Below are positions 40,271 to 53,959 of a stretch of 64,000 nt of DNA, piece by piece. Where the stretch lies: assembly GCA_013399115.1 (NCBI GenBank), contig VXAA01006435.1, forward strand, positions 734,611 through 798,610, read 5' to 3'. The translations under genes and the position numbers were made by a program. Source of the stretch: Anseranas semipalmata (taxonomy: Eukaryota; Chordata; Aves; Anseriformes; Anseranatidae). The notes under the pieces are model-generated. The model was given only the letters and a program-made list of their open reading frames with translations. It was not told the DNA's origin and did not search any database. How positions within the stretch are numbered: the first letter of the stretch is position 1; every line of letters begins with the position of its first letter.

Positions 40271-43200
40271 AAATAAAAACCTTTTTCCTCAACATGTATT
40301 CACTAGAACTAGACCACCACGACCAACAAAAAACACTAATAAAGCAATGAGTTCATTCAGGATTTCAAAGGTTTGCAAGTGCAATGACAATTTTCCTTTA
40401 TTTTTCCCCTCCTGCGTCAGACCTCCCATTCTTAAGAGTTCTTCTGTATTTTTTTCTTTGAAAACTATTTTTCTCAGAAATCCTAGATGCATAATAATTT
40501 GTCAATCTCTCACACTTTTTTTTTTTTTACTTTTGTTCAACAGAACCTCTTACATTTAGTCCGGGGAGAGGAAACAAAAACCAGTGAGAGATGTTGACTT
40601 AGAGCCCCAAAGCATATTTCTCAGAGGAAAAGTGTGATGTTCATTATTTTAAAAGGCATGTAAAGACAACCTCTTTCCATAAAACTAGCAGGTAAAAAAA
40701 ATGTCAGGTTTCATATTAAAATGAAAAAAATGTATTTTACATTTATTGCAAATTACAGTTACATTTTTACTCCAATTTCAATTCAAGCACACAATCATTA
40801 TGCATGACATTACAATACTGCTATGTCCAGCAACCGACACTTCATAAAAACAAACGTCCTTTATTTCAGCAGCAATGTATTTACAAAATATGTTCTTTAA
40901 AGTGTTCAGACATCCTATTGAATTACTAATACAACATCAAGCTTTGTAGTTGTAATCTTTTGTTCTTTCTTTAAAAAAGTAAATAAATCAAAGCTCATGA
41001 GTACAAAATTAAAATATGACATTCGTGCATCGTTTGAATTGTCACCTGGGCTTTTGTCTCAGAAACTGACAGGGAATATCAATGTGTTAATTGAAACAAG
41101 CAGTATGTAATCCACAGGACATCTTTAGCATATGTTTCCTTCTAAGGGCTGACAAAAGCTTTCTTGAATTTCTTAGCACTAGTCTAAGGTTTCCGCTTTC
41201 AAGCTAAAAATATGAACAAAAATGTTGCATATTTACATAAATATATTTTTTTCTCAGCAGTATCTTTCCACAGAAATCATAGACAATATTGTATCTGGTT
41301 TAAGATCTCAAAAAAGAAAATGGGAGTATGGCAACAGTTGCATGGAAGTGATGAAAAAAATCTTTAAAGCTGTATTTCTCTTCATAATTCAAAAGGCCCA
41401 GAAAAATAAATCAAATCAGAAACCTAGCTCCATAATGGAACATTCTTACTGAAGAAGGAGAATGAGCTACTGGATGTAACAAGGCAAAGCTCAATACTCA
41501 AAGCTATCATAATTTAAAATTAGACATAATTATCCTTAACAAAACCAGGCACTGTGGAAAGGGGCTTTGGAACAGCTGCTCCTCTTCAATTTAAATGCTC
41601 ATTTGTTTTACATTGACCTAGAAATCAGTATCCTCCTAACCAAAAGCCAATTAGATAATAGTCTCTCTTTGAAGCTTGTAGAATACCATTTTTTTTAAAC
41701 GTCTTTAGTACTAAAAAGCAAAGAAATAAACCGCAGATGATGCCACAAGTATGCTCTGCTTCAATACGCACAACCAAAATCTGGGGGTTCCCCTCCTGCT
41801 GCTTTCTGAAAGGTCAGGTTTACAGTCCAGGAAAGACACTTATCGCTTCCTTGCGCCAGCCTGTTAGTGCAGTCTCAGTTTGGGACGATGACAGAATGCT
41901 GCAAAGAGTGCACGTGGAAAGATCTTCTGTTTGCTGCATCAGCTTGCCATCATTCCCTCCGCAGGTAAAAGTAATACGCCAAACTGCCAACGAGGAAGTA
42001 TTCCAAAAGTGTTTCAAAAGCTGTCCTTCCAACCTTGCCCAGAGTTAGGTCACTACCATCAGTGCTTTTAGAGACAGCAGGATGTCAGATTCTTTCAGTA
42101 CTGCAATATAAATAAGTTGCTTCTCAAGCAACAGAATTAAAAACACCTGCTTTCCTCCAGACTCGATTTTGTCTTTGGTCATCTTGCTTCCTCCTGTGTT
42201 CTTCTAGATGAAGCTTCAGCCCCCCCATTTCACCTGCACCCAGTGGAGACCGCACGTCCCCCAGCTGGTTGGAGAGCCGCGTGCTCCATGGTACTCGTGT
42301 CAACCAGCACTATCAAGCCACAATAAACAATGAACTGCGTCTCTCAGAGAGAGCTTGCGGGGGTGTCTCCCACTCGGCTCCAATTCTTAAGAAATTGCAA
42401 TTACAATTATTTTTGACATTTCTTCCTCTTTTCAAGCCTGGATAAAACTGGCCAGTGGCTTGGAAATTACCAGGAAAGAAGGAAAATTTGCATGAAGTTT
42501 GATTCCCTTGCACTGTTCAATGTTTCTTGAGATCATGATCGTGTACACCATTATTTTCAAATTTGGCCAAAGCCAATACCAAAAATATATGTTCACCCAC
42601 AGATCTGTTCCAGCTCTGAAGAGACAAAATGACATTGAGAGACAGTTTGATTACAGTCAAATACAAAGCCATAAGATTTCTTGGTCTTCTGAGTCTTGGC
42701 ACCATCCCTAGAGAAAATTCTTTCCATGAAAGAAGTAGAGCCTTTTCTATATGCATCCACAAAAGCAGCTTCTCAGAAAACTGGTAACATACCGAGTATG
42801 ACAGGATCCAGAACAAAACTAATTATGGCAGGAAACTACATTAGAAAACAGAGAATTCAATTCTACCACAACATTAGGTCTTGAGAGAAGAAGAGAACTG
42901 GCAACCACCAGGAGCAATCCACAGTTGCATGCTGAAAAATAATCTGCTAATGTGAAAGGCTTAATCTTGAAAGGAACCTTCCGAAATTGCCAACACTGTC
43001 AAGTAAAAAAGCCTATATTGGCAGCACAATCTCAAGCCAGAATGCAAATCAGTCCAGTCAAGGTGGAATTCAAGGGAAGGAGACGCTGCTTCCAAAACAG
43101 GCGATGAAGCTGAAGAAACCTTGCCCTCCTAAGGTTTCCTTCTGAAGCCACAGAAGTAGAAAGCAACTAAATGAAAGTATGAGCTGGGATGGAAAACACA

Positions 43201-43854
43201 CAAATACAACAAAAGCAGCATGATCCTAACTATACCTCAAAGTTATCTGGCATCATTTTATTGTAGAAATTTGCTCTCTGTTCTATGCTACCTGGAAGAG
43301 CCTTGCTCCTGAATTTCCCACACTAGCAATCCAGTTTCTCAGTACTGCCTTCAAAGCTCTTTTTGCAAGGGGCAAAGTCCAACAAAGCCCACTCCTGCCC
43401 AGCCAAGCAAGGGTTAAGGAGTAAGCAGATTACCCAGGAGGTTTCAGCACAACCAGGAAGATGTCAAACCCAGGCAAAATAATTATTTTAATCCTGTATC
43501 AACTTTTCCAATTAAAGTACAAAAGTAGAAATAACATCAGTTGTTGAGATTGTTATGGAAAATAAGGTTCCAAATAAATCACTGCAATTTCCGAGTTCTT
43601 AGGTGCTTTTGGATGGGAGGAAGGAGGGGGGAATTAAATTACTGCCTCTGCTGATAAAGTAAACATGTAGACATTGGACTTCGAATTCTTCAGAGCCTTT
43701 AACCTGCCAGCAAACTACATTTCTAAAAAATGTATCTCCAGGAAGCAGCAAAACTGTCTGGATTAAGAACCAGCCATTCAATTGAATTTTAAAAAGTAGC
43801 TGTCAGAAGAAGAATCAGTACTGAATAGGACTATTTTGTGTCAACAGAACAGTC

Positions 43855-44045
43855 ATGCATACAAGACTATTCAGCATTTTAATTGATGACCTAGAAATAA
43901 ATATAAAACCACTGATGAAAAACTTACTGTAAGAACAGAGTATAAACAGCGAGATCAGCACTGGCAGGGTTATCTGAATGGCTTGGTAAGGCTGGGCTAT
44001 TCAAATATTGTTTAGATTCAACCAAATGGCTAATTACACTAGTAG
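43855..44045 (+). mobile_element. Old CR1/L3-like LINE fragment, reverse transcriptase palm region
   Basis: 'ttcagcattttaattgatga' and 'cctagaaataaatataaaac' correspond to the region coding FINDL, upstream of the FADDT motif. 'tggcttggtaaggctgggct' and 'attcaaccaaatggct' match the segment that follows. The copy is heavily mutated. An oppositely oriented LINE fragment follows at 44105. Confidence 0.5.
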
Positions 44046-44104
44046 GAACTAGGATCCAGGCAACTGTAGCACGAAGGGAACACCTGCATGTCTAACTCCA
44101 CAGA

Positions 44105-44345
44105 TCTCTTCTGGATCCCTCTTTTTAAACATCAGTACCATGTTTGCCAGTTTCCAAGTCCTCAACTACTGAAATTATTTTAAGCAATAGGTTACACAGC
44201 ACAATTAGTGGTTCACATGTTTCAACCCTGAATTGTGTTTAAAGCTGTGTCATTATCTCCTTTTATTCACTGAATTAACAACCTCCTTTATCCTGTTTTT
44301 AACCACTCCACTTTCCTTTTAACCATTCTTAACTCGTATTTGCCG
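44105..44345 (-). mobile_element. Old CR1/L3-like LINE fragment, reverse transcriptase finger region, antisense
   Basis: Read on the minus strand, the complement of 'ccctctttttaaacatcagt', 'accatgtttgccagtttcca' and 'agtcctcaactactgaaatt' follows the RT region coding W(R/K)xANVxPIFKKG. It is in reverse orientation to the fragment just before it. It may extend beyond 44345. Highly diverged. Confidence 0.45.
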
Positions 44346-47300
44346 GTGGGAAGGGGGAACACAGCATTTCTCTGTGCCTCTAACAGGAGGTCCTCAGCTG
44401 GGTTCCCTGGGGTCTGTAAAGGAGCAGCTCTCTTTGCCGAGGTTCCTCGCTTTTCAACAAGCTTTCTCTTTCTAAATCAGTTCATCTTTTTGATGCTGAG
44501 AGCAACTTTAGTGTTTTTATTATTATTTTTAGCTCTGCCTGCATATATTTCAGTTGCTATTAAAGGGTGGCTTTTTGACTCACATTTTGAACTAGAACTG
44601 AGCACCACTAAGGCTAAAAGCAATGCTGCCCGTGCCTCTGGTCTACATACAAGTAACTGAAATCTCCCTCTAACATTTCACTCTACAGAGTCCAAGCTTC
44701 CTCAGCACGCTGCAGGCAGCACCACTTATCCTGCTCACGCAGTGGGTAACGCAGACCCCAGGTTACTATTACTTAATCAGATCCAGGTTTCAACCCTGAT
44801 GCCGCTGGGGTTGGGGGTTCCTTTAAACATGCAGCACCGCTCAGCCACAATCCCAACACGTTTAACCTCTCCCATATACTTTTCTTTGGCGACAAAATAC
44901 TGGGACACAAGAACTAGATGGCAAATGAGACAGCCAGTCCTCAGCATAAAATGCTCAAATTCTGACGTGGTTATGCGATTAAAGTAATTATCCGAAAAAC
45001 ATATAGCAAAAACTATAATTATACTCATGGTTAGTGGACATTATTATATACTTTCCACTCCCCTGGACTGAGGGATTCAGCACAGAATAGCAGCTCCTAA
45101 CAAAAAGGATGAGATCAGTTATGTAGCTTGGGTGGAATCAAGTGAAATCGACTTCCTCCATTCCAGATGACACAAAGTGGAGTTTAACCATCCTCTCACT
45201 ACTTGCCCCAGAATATGAAACTGCAGATACCTACTTTTAAACCCCCTGACCTACTAGAGAAGTTTCCTGATGTGCAAAGAAAAATGGAGCTAAAAATTAC
45301 TTAAGGTTGTCCACAACCATTCTCAGACAGAGATTTCATACAATACAGGCAAAGCTTGATGATAAAAGCCATGTTAATAATGGGACAAAAAGAAATCAGA
45401 TAGCAGATGGAAGGTCATGCATCATTAATGTACTTAATTGAAGAAGATAGGCACCACAATACCTTTCTCTTGAAATTACTGTAATTTATAGGAAGCCAAT
45501 CTGGTACCTGTGTTTTAAATTCAAAACACCCTACATTTTACTTTATTTTGAAAGCCAAATTATTTGAGTGAATTAAAGCAAAACAACAAAAACTTACCTC
45601 AAACAATCAAATGGTTATTTAATTTTACCTTGCAAACTGTCATTTGAGCAGAATCAAAGAGCTTGTGGATGAAGCTCATGATTCAGAACACTTCATTTAG
45701 CAAGGGAATACTACAGAAACAAAGGTTGTATGAGAACTAGTTACTGTATGATAAAAAAGCTAGATGCAAACTCTGAGCAACAGTAAAACTGTAATACAAG
45801 ATACAACACTACAGCTTTCACCTTAAGATCTCCAGACCGTTTGCCCACAGCCCAAAGAATTTAGAGTGGAGAAGAATTAAGGAGGTCACAGTAGAAGTGT
45901 ACTTGTGCACAAAGCAGTCTGAATTCATAACTTTGCTAGCTATTATCATATAACGAGAATGCATATTTACTGTGGGGAGTTTGTTTTCCTGTTTTCTGGA
46001 GATAGGGGAAGCCACAGAGAAAAATAAATACTTATGGGAGAGCACAGTAGGAACACGAAAACTTAGGGACATCAGAGCTGTCAGGAGTCTTAAAAAGGAT
46101 CTGGCTCACGCTAGCGATAGCACGGCATACAAAGCTGCAAACAGGCAACCAAGCTTGGCAACACTGACGAAATGAAAGCAGTAATGAACATTTTGACCTT
46201 TGTCTTCAACCCTTGGATTCTTGACACAGCGACAAACACACTATGTATTTTCCTTGGCAACACTCATCAAGTAAATTAGTTCAATTATCAATAGTTGGAA
46301 AATTCAAGATGCAAATTTGCCAAAAGTATTTCTGCAGAGTTACCCTGTTACATATTTGTTTCAAATAGTTATCTACCAGAAGCCAGTGTGAAAACTTGAG
46401 TTTGTGCACTATAACCATGTTTGTGTAAACTAATAACATAGCTGCATACCTTTAACAAAGAATACCAAATACTTCCTTCAAATTTTGAGTGAAGACAAAT
46501 ACAGATACCACCTTAAAGTTGCATGTTTTATTTAAAATCCAAGGCAGAGAATTTTAATTTCAAGTTTCACACAATAATTTGTTTTCTTGGGCAAATTATG
46601 CAACTGTGCAATAGGAGTTCATCATGTAACTACTTTTTCCTGTTGCTATACTATGTGACCACATTAAAATAATGAGGTTTGAACATTCATATCTTCAATT
46701 AGAGCTTTGTGGCTTCAAGCAGTTGAAGAACAAATGCTGCCATTAACCTAGACCATACCCCTCAAATATGCACCAAATATATTAACAACGTTACTGAATC
46801 ATGAGGTCATTGTGAAAATGCAAGTCTCAGCGGATTCCATCGCAAAGCAAAATCTTGAGGATTTTAATAGGATATTATTTAAGGTATAAAATTAAAATCT
46901 CGTATTAAGTTATCTCAACAGCTCATTTAATTTATTGGGCTCAAAAATATTTTAAAGGTTATTTTAGGTTAATTACATTTCACATCCTTTTATGACAGAT
47001 CTGAAACCCTGTACTTCTTTCAATCCTCTATTATAAACATTTTTCCCTTGCCAATAACTTAAAGTTCACACTGACACACATTTTTGCATACTCGCACTGC
47101 AGTCTCAACATGACAGCATTTTATATTCATGATGTACACAGAATCCCTTTTTATTTTTTTCTCCAAATGCAAACTTGGTCACTGCAATAAATAACAAAAG
47201 CAAGAAGCACCTCAGTCAGCTGTTCCACACTATTTACTTACAAGGCAGCTTAGGTAAACTGGTTTGTTTCCAACACACAGCAAATATTGCTTTTACATAC

Positions 47301-49079
47301 TTAGCTGGCCGCAGCTGCTTTTCAGTGAACAAAATTTGGATCAATCCAAAATGTCACAATGTAAGAATCCTCCTCATCTACTCCCAATAATAAACAAAAT
47401 AATAAAAGCTCTGAAAGAACAGCCTGGTAATTACTCCTAGTCTCAGTTTGCAAAGGGAAGAACTACAGATACTGACTCTAAATCAAGCCTGCAAGTGTAA
47501 CAGTTATTGTGATTTTATTCCTCATGCTCTCACAGACCAAGGACTCTGAAGTTCCCACCTTGGAAGAGTTAAAAACTGCAGAAATGCTCAGGTTGGCAAT
47601 AACAATACAGCAAAGCCCAGAAGAAGACCAAGACATCTCCTGCTTTGAACAATTGGCTTCAGAATCTAAACAATACCTTTAACAGAATCAGGAGTGAGTG
47701 AGTGATACAGGTACACCATACATAAAGCGACTGCACAAATGAGTTAATTCATAGTGCTGTCCATTTGAGTTTTCCACGCATTAATAAACTGAGCTTTACA
47801 GAAAGTCTGTGAGGTATGCTTTACTCCCAGTGTTAGTGATGACCAAGTGATTTAACCTCCCTGTATCTTAGTTTACCAAAGTTCAGATATCAGGATCGTT
47901 GCATAAGCCTCAGGCTTCAGTACTCTGGTTCAGTTACAAGGCTGAACTTACCTCTGCCAAGAGATATCACCTCTCCCCCTCTAGTAATCTCAAGGCAATC
48001 AGGACTGTAGATTAACTCCTGGGCAGGATTCTGAGCTACAGCTGTTCAGAGGTGAAGCATATAAACAACTGTATTCCCAATTTCCTCAAAGTAGTAAAAT
48101 AAGCAATCACTGAGTCTCTGGAGCTGTAACTGGCTGGAAAGATGTGCTGCATGGCTTGCATAAACCGAAGTAACACACGACAGTAAAACACGCCAAACAA
48201 CAAAATGGCAGCCAAACACAGGGGATTAGGCTACTAATTTCTAGAGCATTTCCAAAGCTTTTGTTTAGTCAAGGACTTATGAGGGGATTTTTATAGATAT
48301 CTTAAAGCTCAAAACAGCTTGTATTACTGGAACAAAGTAGTTTGAAATTCAGGCACCCAAACTATCTCATGCTTGAAGACTGACCCTGCCATTACCTACC
48401 GCATCCTAGGAAACAGTTACAGACATAGAAGGCAGCTATATTAAAACACTAAATGCGGACATCTCACACTGCCTATGGTAATACCTATCGAAAAAAAATC
48501 ACCAAAATATGAGGCAACTTTTGAATATTTTAAATTAAAATACAATTGTTGTTTTTTTTGTTTGTTTGCTTGTTTTAATTGTCTACAGTGGCACATTCTA
48601 ATATAAAGGCCAAAAGGAATCACAGAACACTCTTATGGAACAAAGCATCATTCCAGTGACAACATGCATTCAAGACTGTCTGAATAACTCTTCATATTGT
48701 TTTAAGTTCCCCACAGCTCCCCAAGAAAAAAAAAAAAAAAGCTAATTTTCCATGCACACTACAGCAGTTTCTCACTTTACACCTACAATAGTGCTGCTGT
48801 CAGGAGCAGAACTGACTGTATGTGCCAAAAATCAATTCAACATATTCATAGACAAAAAATAACACACAGCATCTGAAGATAATGAGAACTGCAATCATTC
48901 AAACTGACAGTCTAGTGCCTAACAATTATCACAAGGCAAGTTTTATGAATTCATATTTCCTATGATGACAAGCCTCAGGTTACACAGAAGGGTGTTCAAA
49001 TTTTCTTTCGAGTATGAAAATCTCCTTAGAGCCAATGTGTCCACTCCAAAATGAAATTCACTTAACTGAAGCGAGTAAA

Positions 49080-49110
49080 AAANNNNNNNNNNNNNNNNNN
49101 NAAAAAAAAA
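49080..49110. repeat. Assembly gap (19 N) inside a poly-A tract
   Basis: A residues lie on both sides of nineteen N (49083-49101). The homopolymer length is unresolved. Confidence 0.9.
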
Positions 49111-50925
49111 TGCTGACCTGAAAAGACTGAAGTTTCTTCACAGCAAGATGCTGACTGTGTTCAAGTAGTATGCACTATATATTAAGTATAGCTTTGGTAC
49201 AGAATTTGTTACAATTATTTGCTGCTCTTTATTCAGATACAGGACTATCAGTTATGAATGCCACTGTGAAGCATATGTTCCTGAATTTATCATGCAAACA
49301 TGCAGAATTACAGCATATGCATTTGAGTTTTCCCACCAAAGATGCCTTAAAGCTGTGACAAAGGTAAGCCTCTGCAAGCACTCTAACCACTGCCTAGTGC
49401 TCAGAATACTTAAATATGTTCAAAGAAAGCTCTTCTGCAACTTGCTTATAATTGCATTTACTGGTCTGCAAAGGCCTGGTTCACATTATCAGATCCTTGT
49501 CCTTACTTTCCAGTCTTATCGTTCAGTCCATGTCAGTATGTTCAACCCTCTACCTAGAACTTGCTCCCCACCTCTCCCTCAGAAGCCAGTCCCTCCAAGC
49601 AAACACAAGCCTGGACACTGCGTTAGTTCTGCAAGCAACACTTACCTTCTATCTTGTCTCCTCATGGCCACATCTTCCAAAATGTGTAACTTACCCAAAC
49701 TCTCGAAGATTCACTCACAGACTTCACAGCATAAGCAAATGTAAGTTTTTAATTCGTATGCATAAACTTAGACTTCACATGATCTTAATTTGGAAATCCA
49801 TTTACTTCCCATCTCAGGTTATTACTGGCATTTTAAAACACAATTTCCATGACTTCATACAGTAATAAATTTAATTGATTCATATAACCATAGTCTTCTG
49901 CTATCTTCTACTTTTCTAACAATATGAAACTATGAAATTCTACTTGTACAGTCAAGTATTGAAAGTTCTTTACTCCTTAGAACAAGTATATGGTCTTCAT
50001 GAGCTGCAACTTGAATGATTATTTTTCAGTCAAAAATATTTTCAAATGTCCTCAGCAACATTTAAATAGACAACACCTTACCTCCTAAAATACAAGCAAA
50101 AAGTATAGTTGCCTATAACAAAACATTTTTGGGAAAAGAGCAGCTGCATGTTTCAGAACACACAAATGTAAATGAAGTTTTCTCATCAGACTCAAATGTC
50201 TGCTTCTCTGATAAGTACGCAATCAACCAGCAGGAGGTAGCTCTATGCACAACTGGCATTAATGACTTGTCCCCCCACCACTATTATATTTTTCAATAAA
50301 AAGACGAAGATTACATCTAATTCTTTTGCAAGGAGGCAGAAGTCTAAGCTCTATGCACTCACATCACTGTGAGCACGCGTATCAAGCAGATAGGTGGAGA
50401 GTGCAGCGGAAGACCAGCTATTGTGCTTTGCAAACTAATGCTTAATTTGCTAATCAGATACCTGCAAGTCACCACAAACACCATTCCTTCCAAGGCCTCC
50501 TCACCGTGAGATTAACAAGTACCCAGATGCTTGCATGAAGTGGAGATCCTAAGTAATACACAGCAAGTCTGCTAAAGCACTGCAGACTAAGTAGGAGACC
50601 CAGATATAGGGTTTTCTTTTATAACTAATAGGGTTTTTGAAGCAGAGTATAAAAAATGGAACCTCTAGCTACACTGCACTTCAAGATTTTTCAATTGTTA
50701 TTTTCTGTTTCAAATTTGCAATCAACACAGAGTTAAGGTCTCCTTTAGCTGCAGCATACAGGAAAACACCTCTTGCTCTTTAGGTTGGCCCTGTAGCAAT
50801 GGTGTCATTTTATCTTGAAAATGCAATTCACTATGCTGAGATGAAACCTCCAGTACTTCAGCACCACCTAGCAGGTCATAGACCAAAACACAGTTAGGCA
50901 AAACAGCTTCTGACCCAAGAAATGT

Positions 50926-50981
50926 AAAAAAAAAAAAAAAAAAAAGATTGATATAATTACCTCAAAAAAAAAAAAAAAAAA
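50926..50981. repeat. Paired poly-A tracts
   Basis: Two runs of about 18-20 A (50926-50945 and 50964-50981) lie 18 bases apart. Confidence 0.85.
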
Positions 50982-52511
50982 TCTTATTTTCTTCTTAACT
51001 ATCCCAATCACCAACTTTCTGTTACCAGAAAAACACTGTTGTAAGCCATGGTACATTAAAATATGAAGCTAATTCATACTCCAGATAAAAAAGAAGCCAG
51101 ATTATTAGCAAGTCGTTGTAGAACACAATCCCATAAATACCATTCTTGTGCTGCAAAATCACGAACAATTACCAGGATCTCTAAAAACATTTTACAAAAA
51201 GTTACTTAGATCTTGGGGTTAGACTATTTCTTTCAATTGCCAGACGTCCACCAGCAGATGGCAGAACAGCACCACAAATTCCTCACGAGGCTTTACAGAC
51301 ATCAGCAATTGGTTTTAGCCTTAAGATGAATATAAAGGGAATTACCTAAATATAAAGGGAAATACTTCTAAATTGTGTCACTAGAAATCCAAACCTGTAG
51401 CCAACTAGCCACTCTTCCTGGTAGCCAAGCGTGATACAGAGGTGAAGTACAACCTTTTGTAATAAAGAGCAGAAAGAGCAAACTGCACAGGGGCAATACG
51501 CTATCAGAGGAAGTTTACATATTAGGTACAACTGATTCTATCCCTAGTCTAGCTAAAACTGAATCAAAAAGCAAAAGAATAAAAATTTAGAAAATCACCA
51601 GTGAATACTCTCTCCTATACCTCAACTTGGACATCACAATTAATATGCCACAGCGTGAAGTCTGTCTCAGTTAGCAGGTTCCCAGCACTGCCCCAAGGAT
51701 GACGATTTGCCCCATTCTGCTCCATGTTACCTAACCCACGCAGCTTTAGGTAACTGAACGTTCAAAATAGATGAACGGGGACTGTCACTGGCTCAGTGCA
51801 ATTCAACACAGGAAGTTCTTCAGCGTGTCAGTAATTTCAAGTCCTTGCATCTGAGGCTTTCTGTCCTCCAGATTACTATTCAAAATCTGAGAGGCTTTCT
51901 TTTTTTTAAAATTACTTCTTAAAGAACAAGACCAGGGAAAGGCAAACTTACTGACACACTCTACAACAGCAAAGAATACACAATCGTCTCATTTTAACCA
52001 TTACCTTAAAAAGGGAATGCAAAACCATAAATCATTTGAAATTATTCTCTGAACAGGAGACTGACCCTACAAGGAAATCTTAAAAGTCAGAGGATTAACA
52101 GAGCACCAACTGCTCACCAGACTCCATCTCTGAAGATGAAAAAATGGCCCAGACCATATACTGTGTGGTACAGAACACAGGGAAGAAAGTTCATGCCAGC
52201 AAGAGACCTGCCACCAATTGGCTAGAATCCTCAACCTTATTTTCAAAAATGATGCTCAGTTTTCAGTTCCAGAAGCACAGGAGTTCAGTTCCGTACAGGG
52301 AGCAGTTTAGAAAACTGAAGTTTGTAAGAAGGAAAGGAAAAAAAAGGTTCAAAATTTCTTTCACAAAAGTATCAAATTTTCCAATGACAGGCTTCTTTCA
52401 AGTGTTTTCCCATCACCACACTTGGCAAAAGGAACACGCATGGTTTCTTATTCTTGGAACATCTCTAATTTTTCCAGGCACTAGATAGTGAGCAATGCAT
52501 GAAAGACGTAG

Positions 52512-52572
52512 CCCAGGAGTTGGACTTGATGATCCCTGCGGATCCCTTCCAACTCGGGATATTCTATGATTC
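52512..52572 (+). mobile_element. CR1 LINE, severely 5'-truncated 3' end
   Basis: 'gttggacttgatgatccctg', 'cggatcccttccaactcggg' and 'atattctatgattc' match the avian CR1 3'UTR end with its ATTCTATG terminal motif nearly perfectly. Only about 60 bases remain, typical of CR1's extreme 5' truncation. This is the clearest lineage marker in the window and points to a bird. Confidence 0.92.
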
Positions 52573-52652
52573 GAATTAATGGGTAGCACGCTATCAGATG
52601 TTCTTTCACAAAAAGCTGGAGACAGTGCTTGAGACGCTCTCTATGAGAAGGG

Positions 52653-52687
52653 CATGCGCACGCACACAACACACACACGCACGCACC
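52653..52687. repeat. (CA/CG)n microsatellite
   Basis: Alternating CACACA and GCGCACGCAC units. The CpG-containing units are unusual in this CpG-poor window. Located about 80 bp after the CR1 tail. Confidence 0.8.
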
Positions 52688-52886
52688 CCTCTCACTCCAC
52701 AAACGTAAATACGGATTTGGCATTGGTGCGGTACTCCAGTTGAGCAGCCTATCCTCAACAATAGAACTGAAGGGAAAATCATCCCTTGCCCACCCCTGCA
52801 CGCTCCATCCCTGGAATATTAACCCTTTGTGGCACTGAAATAAAGTGCTTTTGGCAATCAAATTCATTCATTTAGTTTTATCAAAA

Positions 52887-52924
52887 AGTTTGCAAGTTTG
52901 CAAACTTTGCAAAAAAGTTTGCAA
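52887..52924. repeat. Palindromic AAGTTTGCAA repeat cluster
   Basis: AAGTTTGCAA occurs three times (52887, 52894, 52916). The 14-mer AAGTTTGCAAACTT at 52894-52907 is a perfect palindrome. A further AAGTTTGCAA is at 56337-56346, close to a MAST2 exon. Confidence 0.7.
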
Positions 52925-53642
52925 GAAAGACCCTCCTAATCCATCTCCTAATACATCCCCTCTACAACAACTACAATGTTATCTTCTCAAGCTTTTTCCT
53001 TCCCAAAATTAACAAGCCCTGACGCTTTTCATGTCTTTTTCATAAGAGAATGCATCCCCATTCGCAATCATTCTCATCAGTTGTCTTCAAAGCACAATCC
53101 AAGTTCTAACTCATTTTAAGACAGGCTGTCTGCAAGCCAAGATTTCAGATAAATGAATCCCCAGGCTAAGTCAGGAGAGATTTTCCGCATTGTTATCCTT
53201 CTGTTCCTTATACACACACTTTATACACAGTTTTCCCATCTATCCCCCTTTTTTTTCCCTTCAGTTCTTACTACATCTGGGTCTTGAGAGCAGAAAATAT
53301 CAGAGATGCCCACAATGATGCCTGTCTTTTTTCCCCCCAGTTACTTCCTTGCATATCTTAGGAAATTAGAAGTCTTACGTATGGAATAACAATCATAGGA
53401 TGCTCCCCACCAGAAGTCCATCCACTACGATCAGAGACATCTGTCTTAGAGGAGATGATGAACTGAAGGTCATCCTATGAAGTCCTCACATATTTAGAAG
53501 GCACACAGATCTCATCAACACCACAACAGCACTCAGCATTCAGTCTCTGATGGCTTCCTTCTCAGGTCAAGGACCTAGTGGCAACTGCTATGCAGACACG
53601 TTAATCCAGACTATCACATATGTAAAGAGCTGAAAGGTTCTA

Positions 53643-53670
53643 ACAATAATAATAATAACAAATAATAATT
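53643..53670. repeat. (AAT)n microsatellite
   Basis: AATAATAATAATAAC followed by AAATAATAATT. Confidence 0.8.
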
Positions 53671-53959
53671 GTGCTTACGACATTTAGCATATTAGAATGG
53701 GATTTCCAATTCTTGAGCTGCTGCTAATAAGCAGCCTCGCTATTGGTCTTGTTTCAGAAGCTGCAAGCTAATTTCTATAGAGTTGCTGCCGTTAAGTTAT
53801 TGTCTCACTTTGCAAACACTTTCAAAGTTGAAAAAATTGCGATTTAAGCACAGAAAAAAAACAAAAAAAAAACAACACACTACCGAATACCAGCAAAGCA
53901 ATTTAGCAAAGGCAAATACACTGATACCTACAGTACCCTGAAGTGGGAGCAGATATAAC

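Noticed and set aside
40173..40559. Plus-strand ORF of 128 codons
   Set aside because: It runs through a 20-base poly-T and other T runs giving Phe/Leu strings, which is a low-complexity artefact.
41737..42048. Plus-strand ORF of 103 codons with an internal CCTCCGCAG acceptor-like site
   Set aside because: No partner exon, no recognisable protein family and no upstream promoter signal.
44340..44660. Plus-strand ORF of 106 codons with a hydrophobic segment
   Set aside because: It overlaps the end of an antisense LINE fragment, and the hydrophobic stretch comes from T-rich sequence.
49292..49865. Two overlapping plus-strand ORFs of 150 and 137 codons
   Set aside because: Composition is Leu/Ser/Cys-rich without domain features, both frames stay open together in C/T-rich sequence, and no splice or retrocopy signature is visible.
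52144..52867. Plus ORF of 114 codons and minus ORF of 128 codons around the CR1 tail
   Set aside because: The minus ORF runs through the CR1 3' end and the CA/CG repeat, and neither has domain features.
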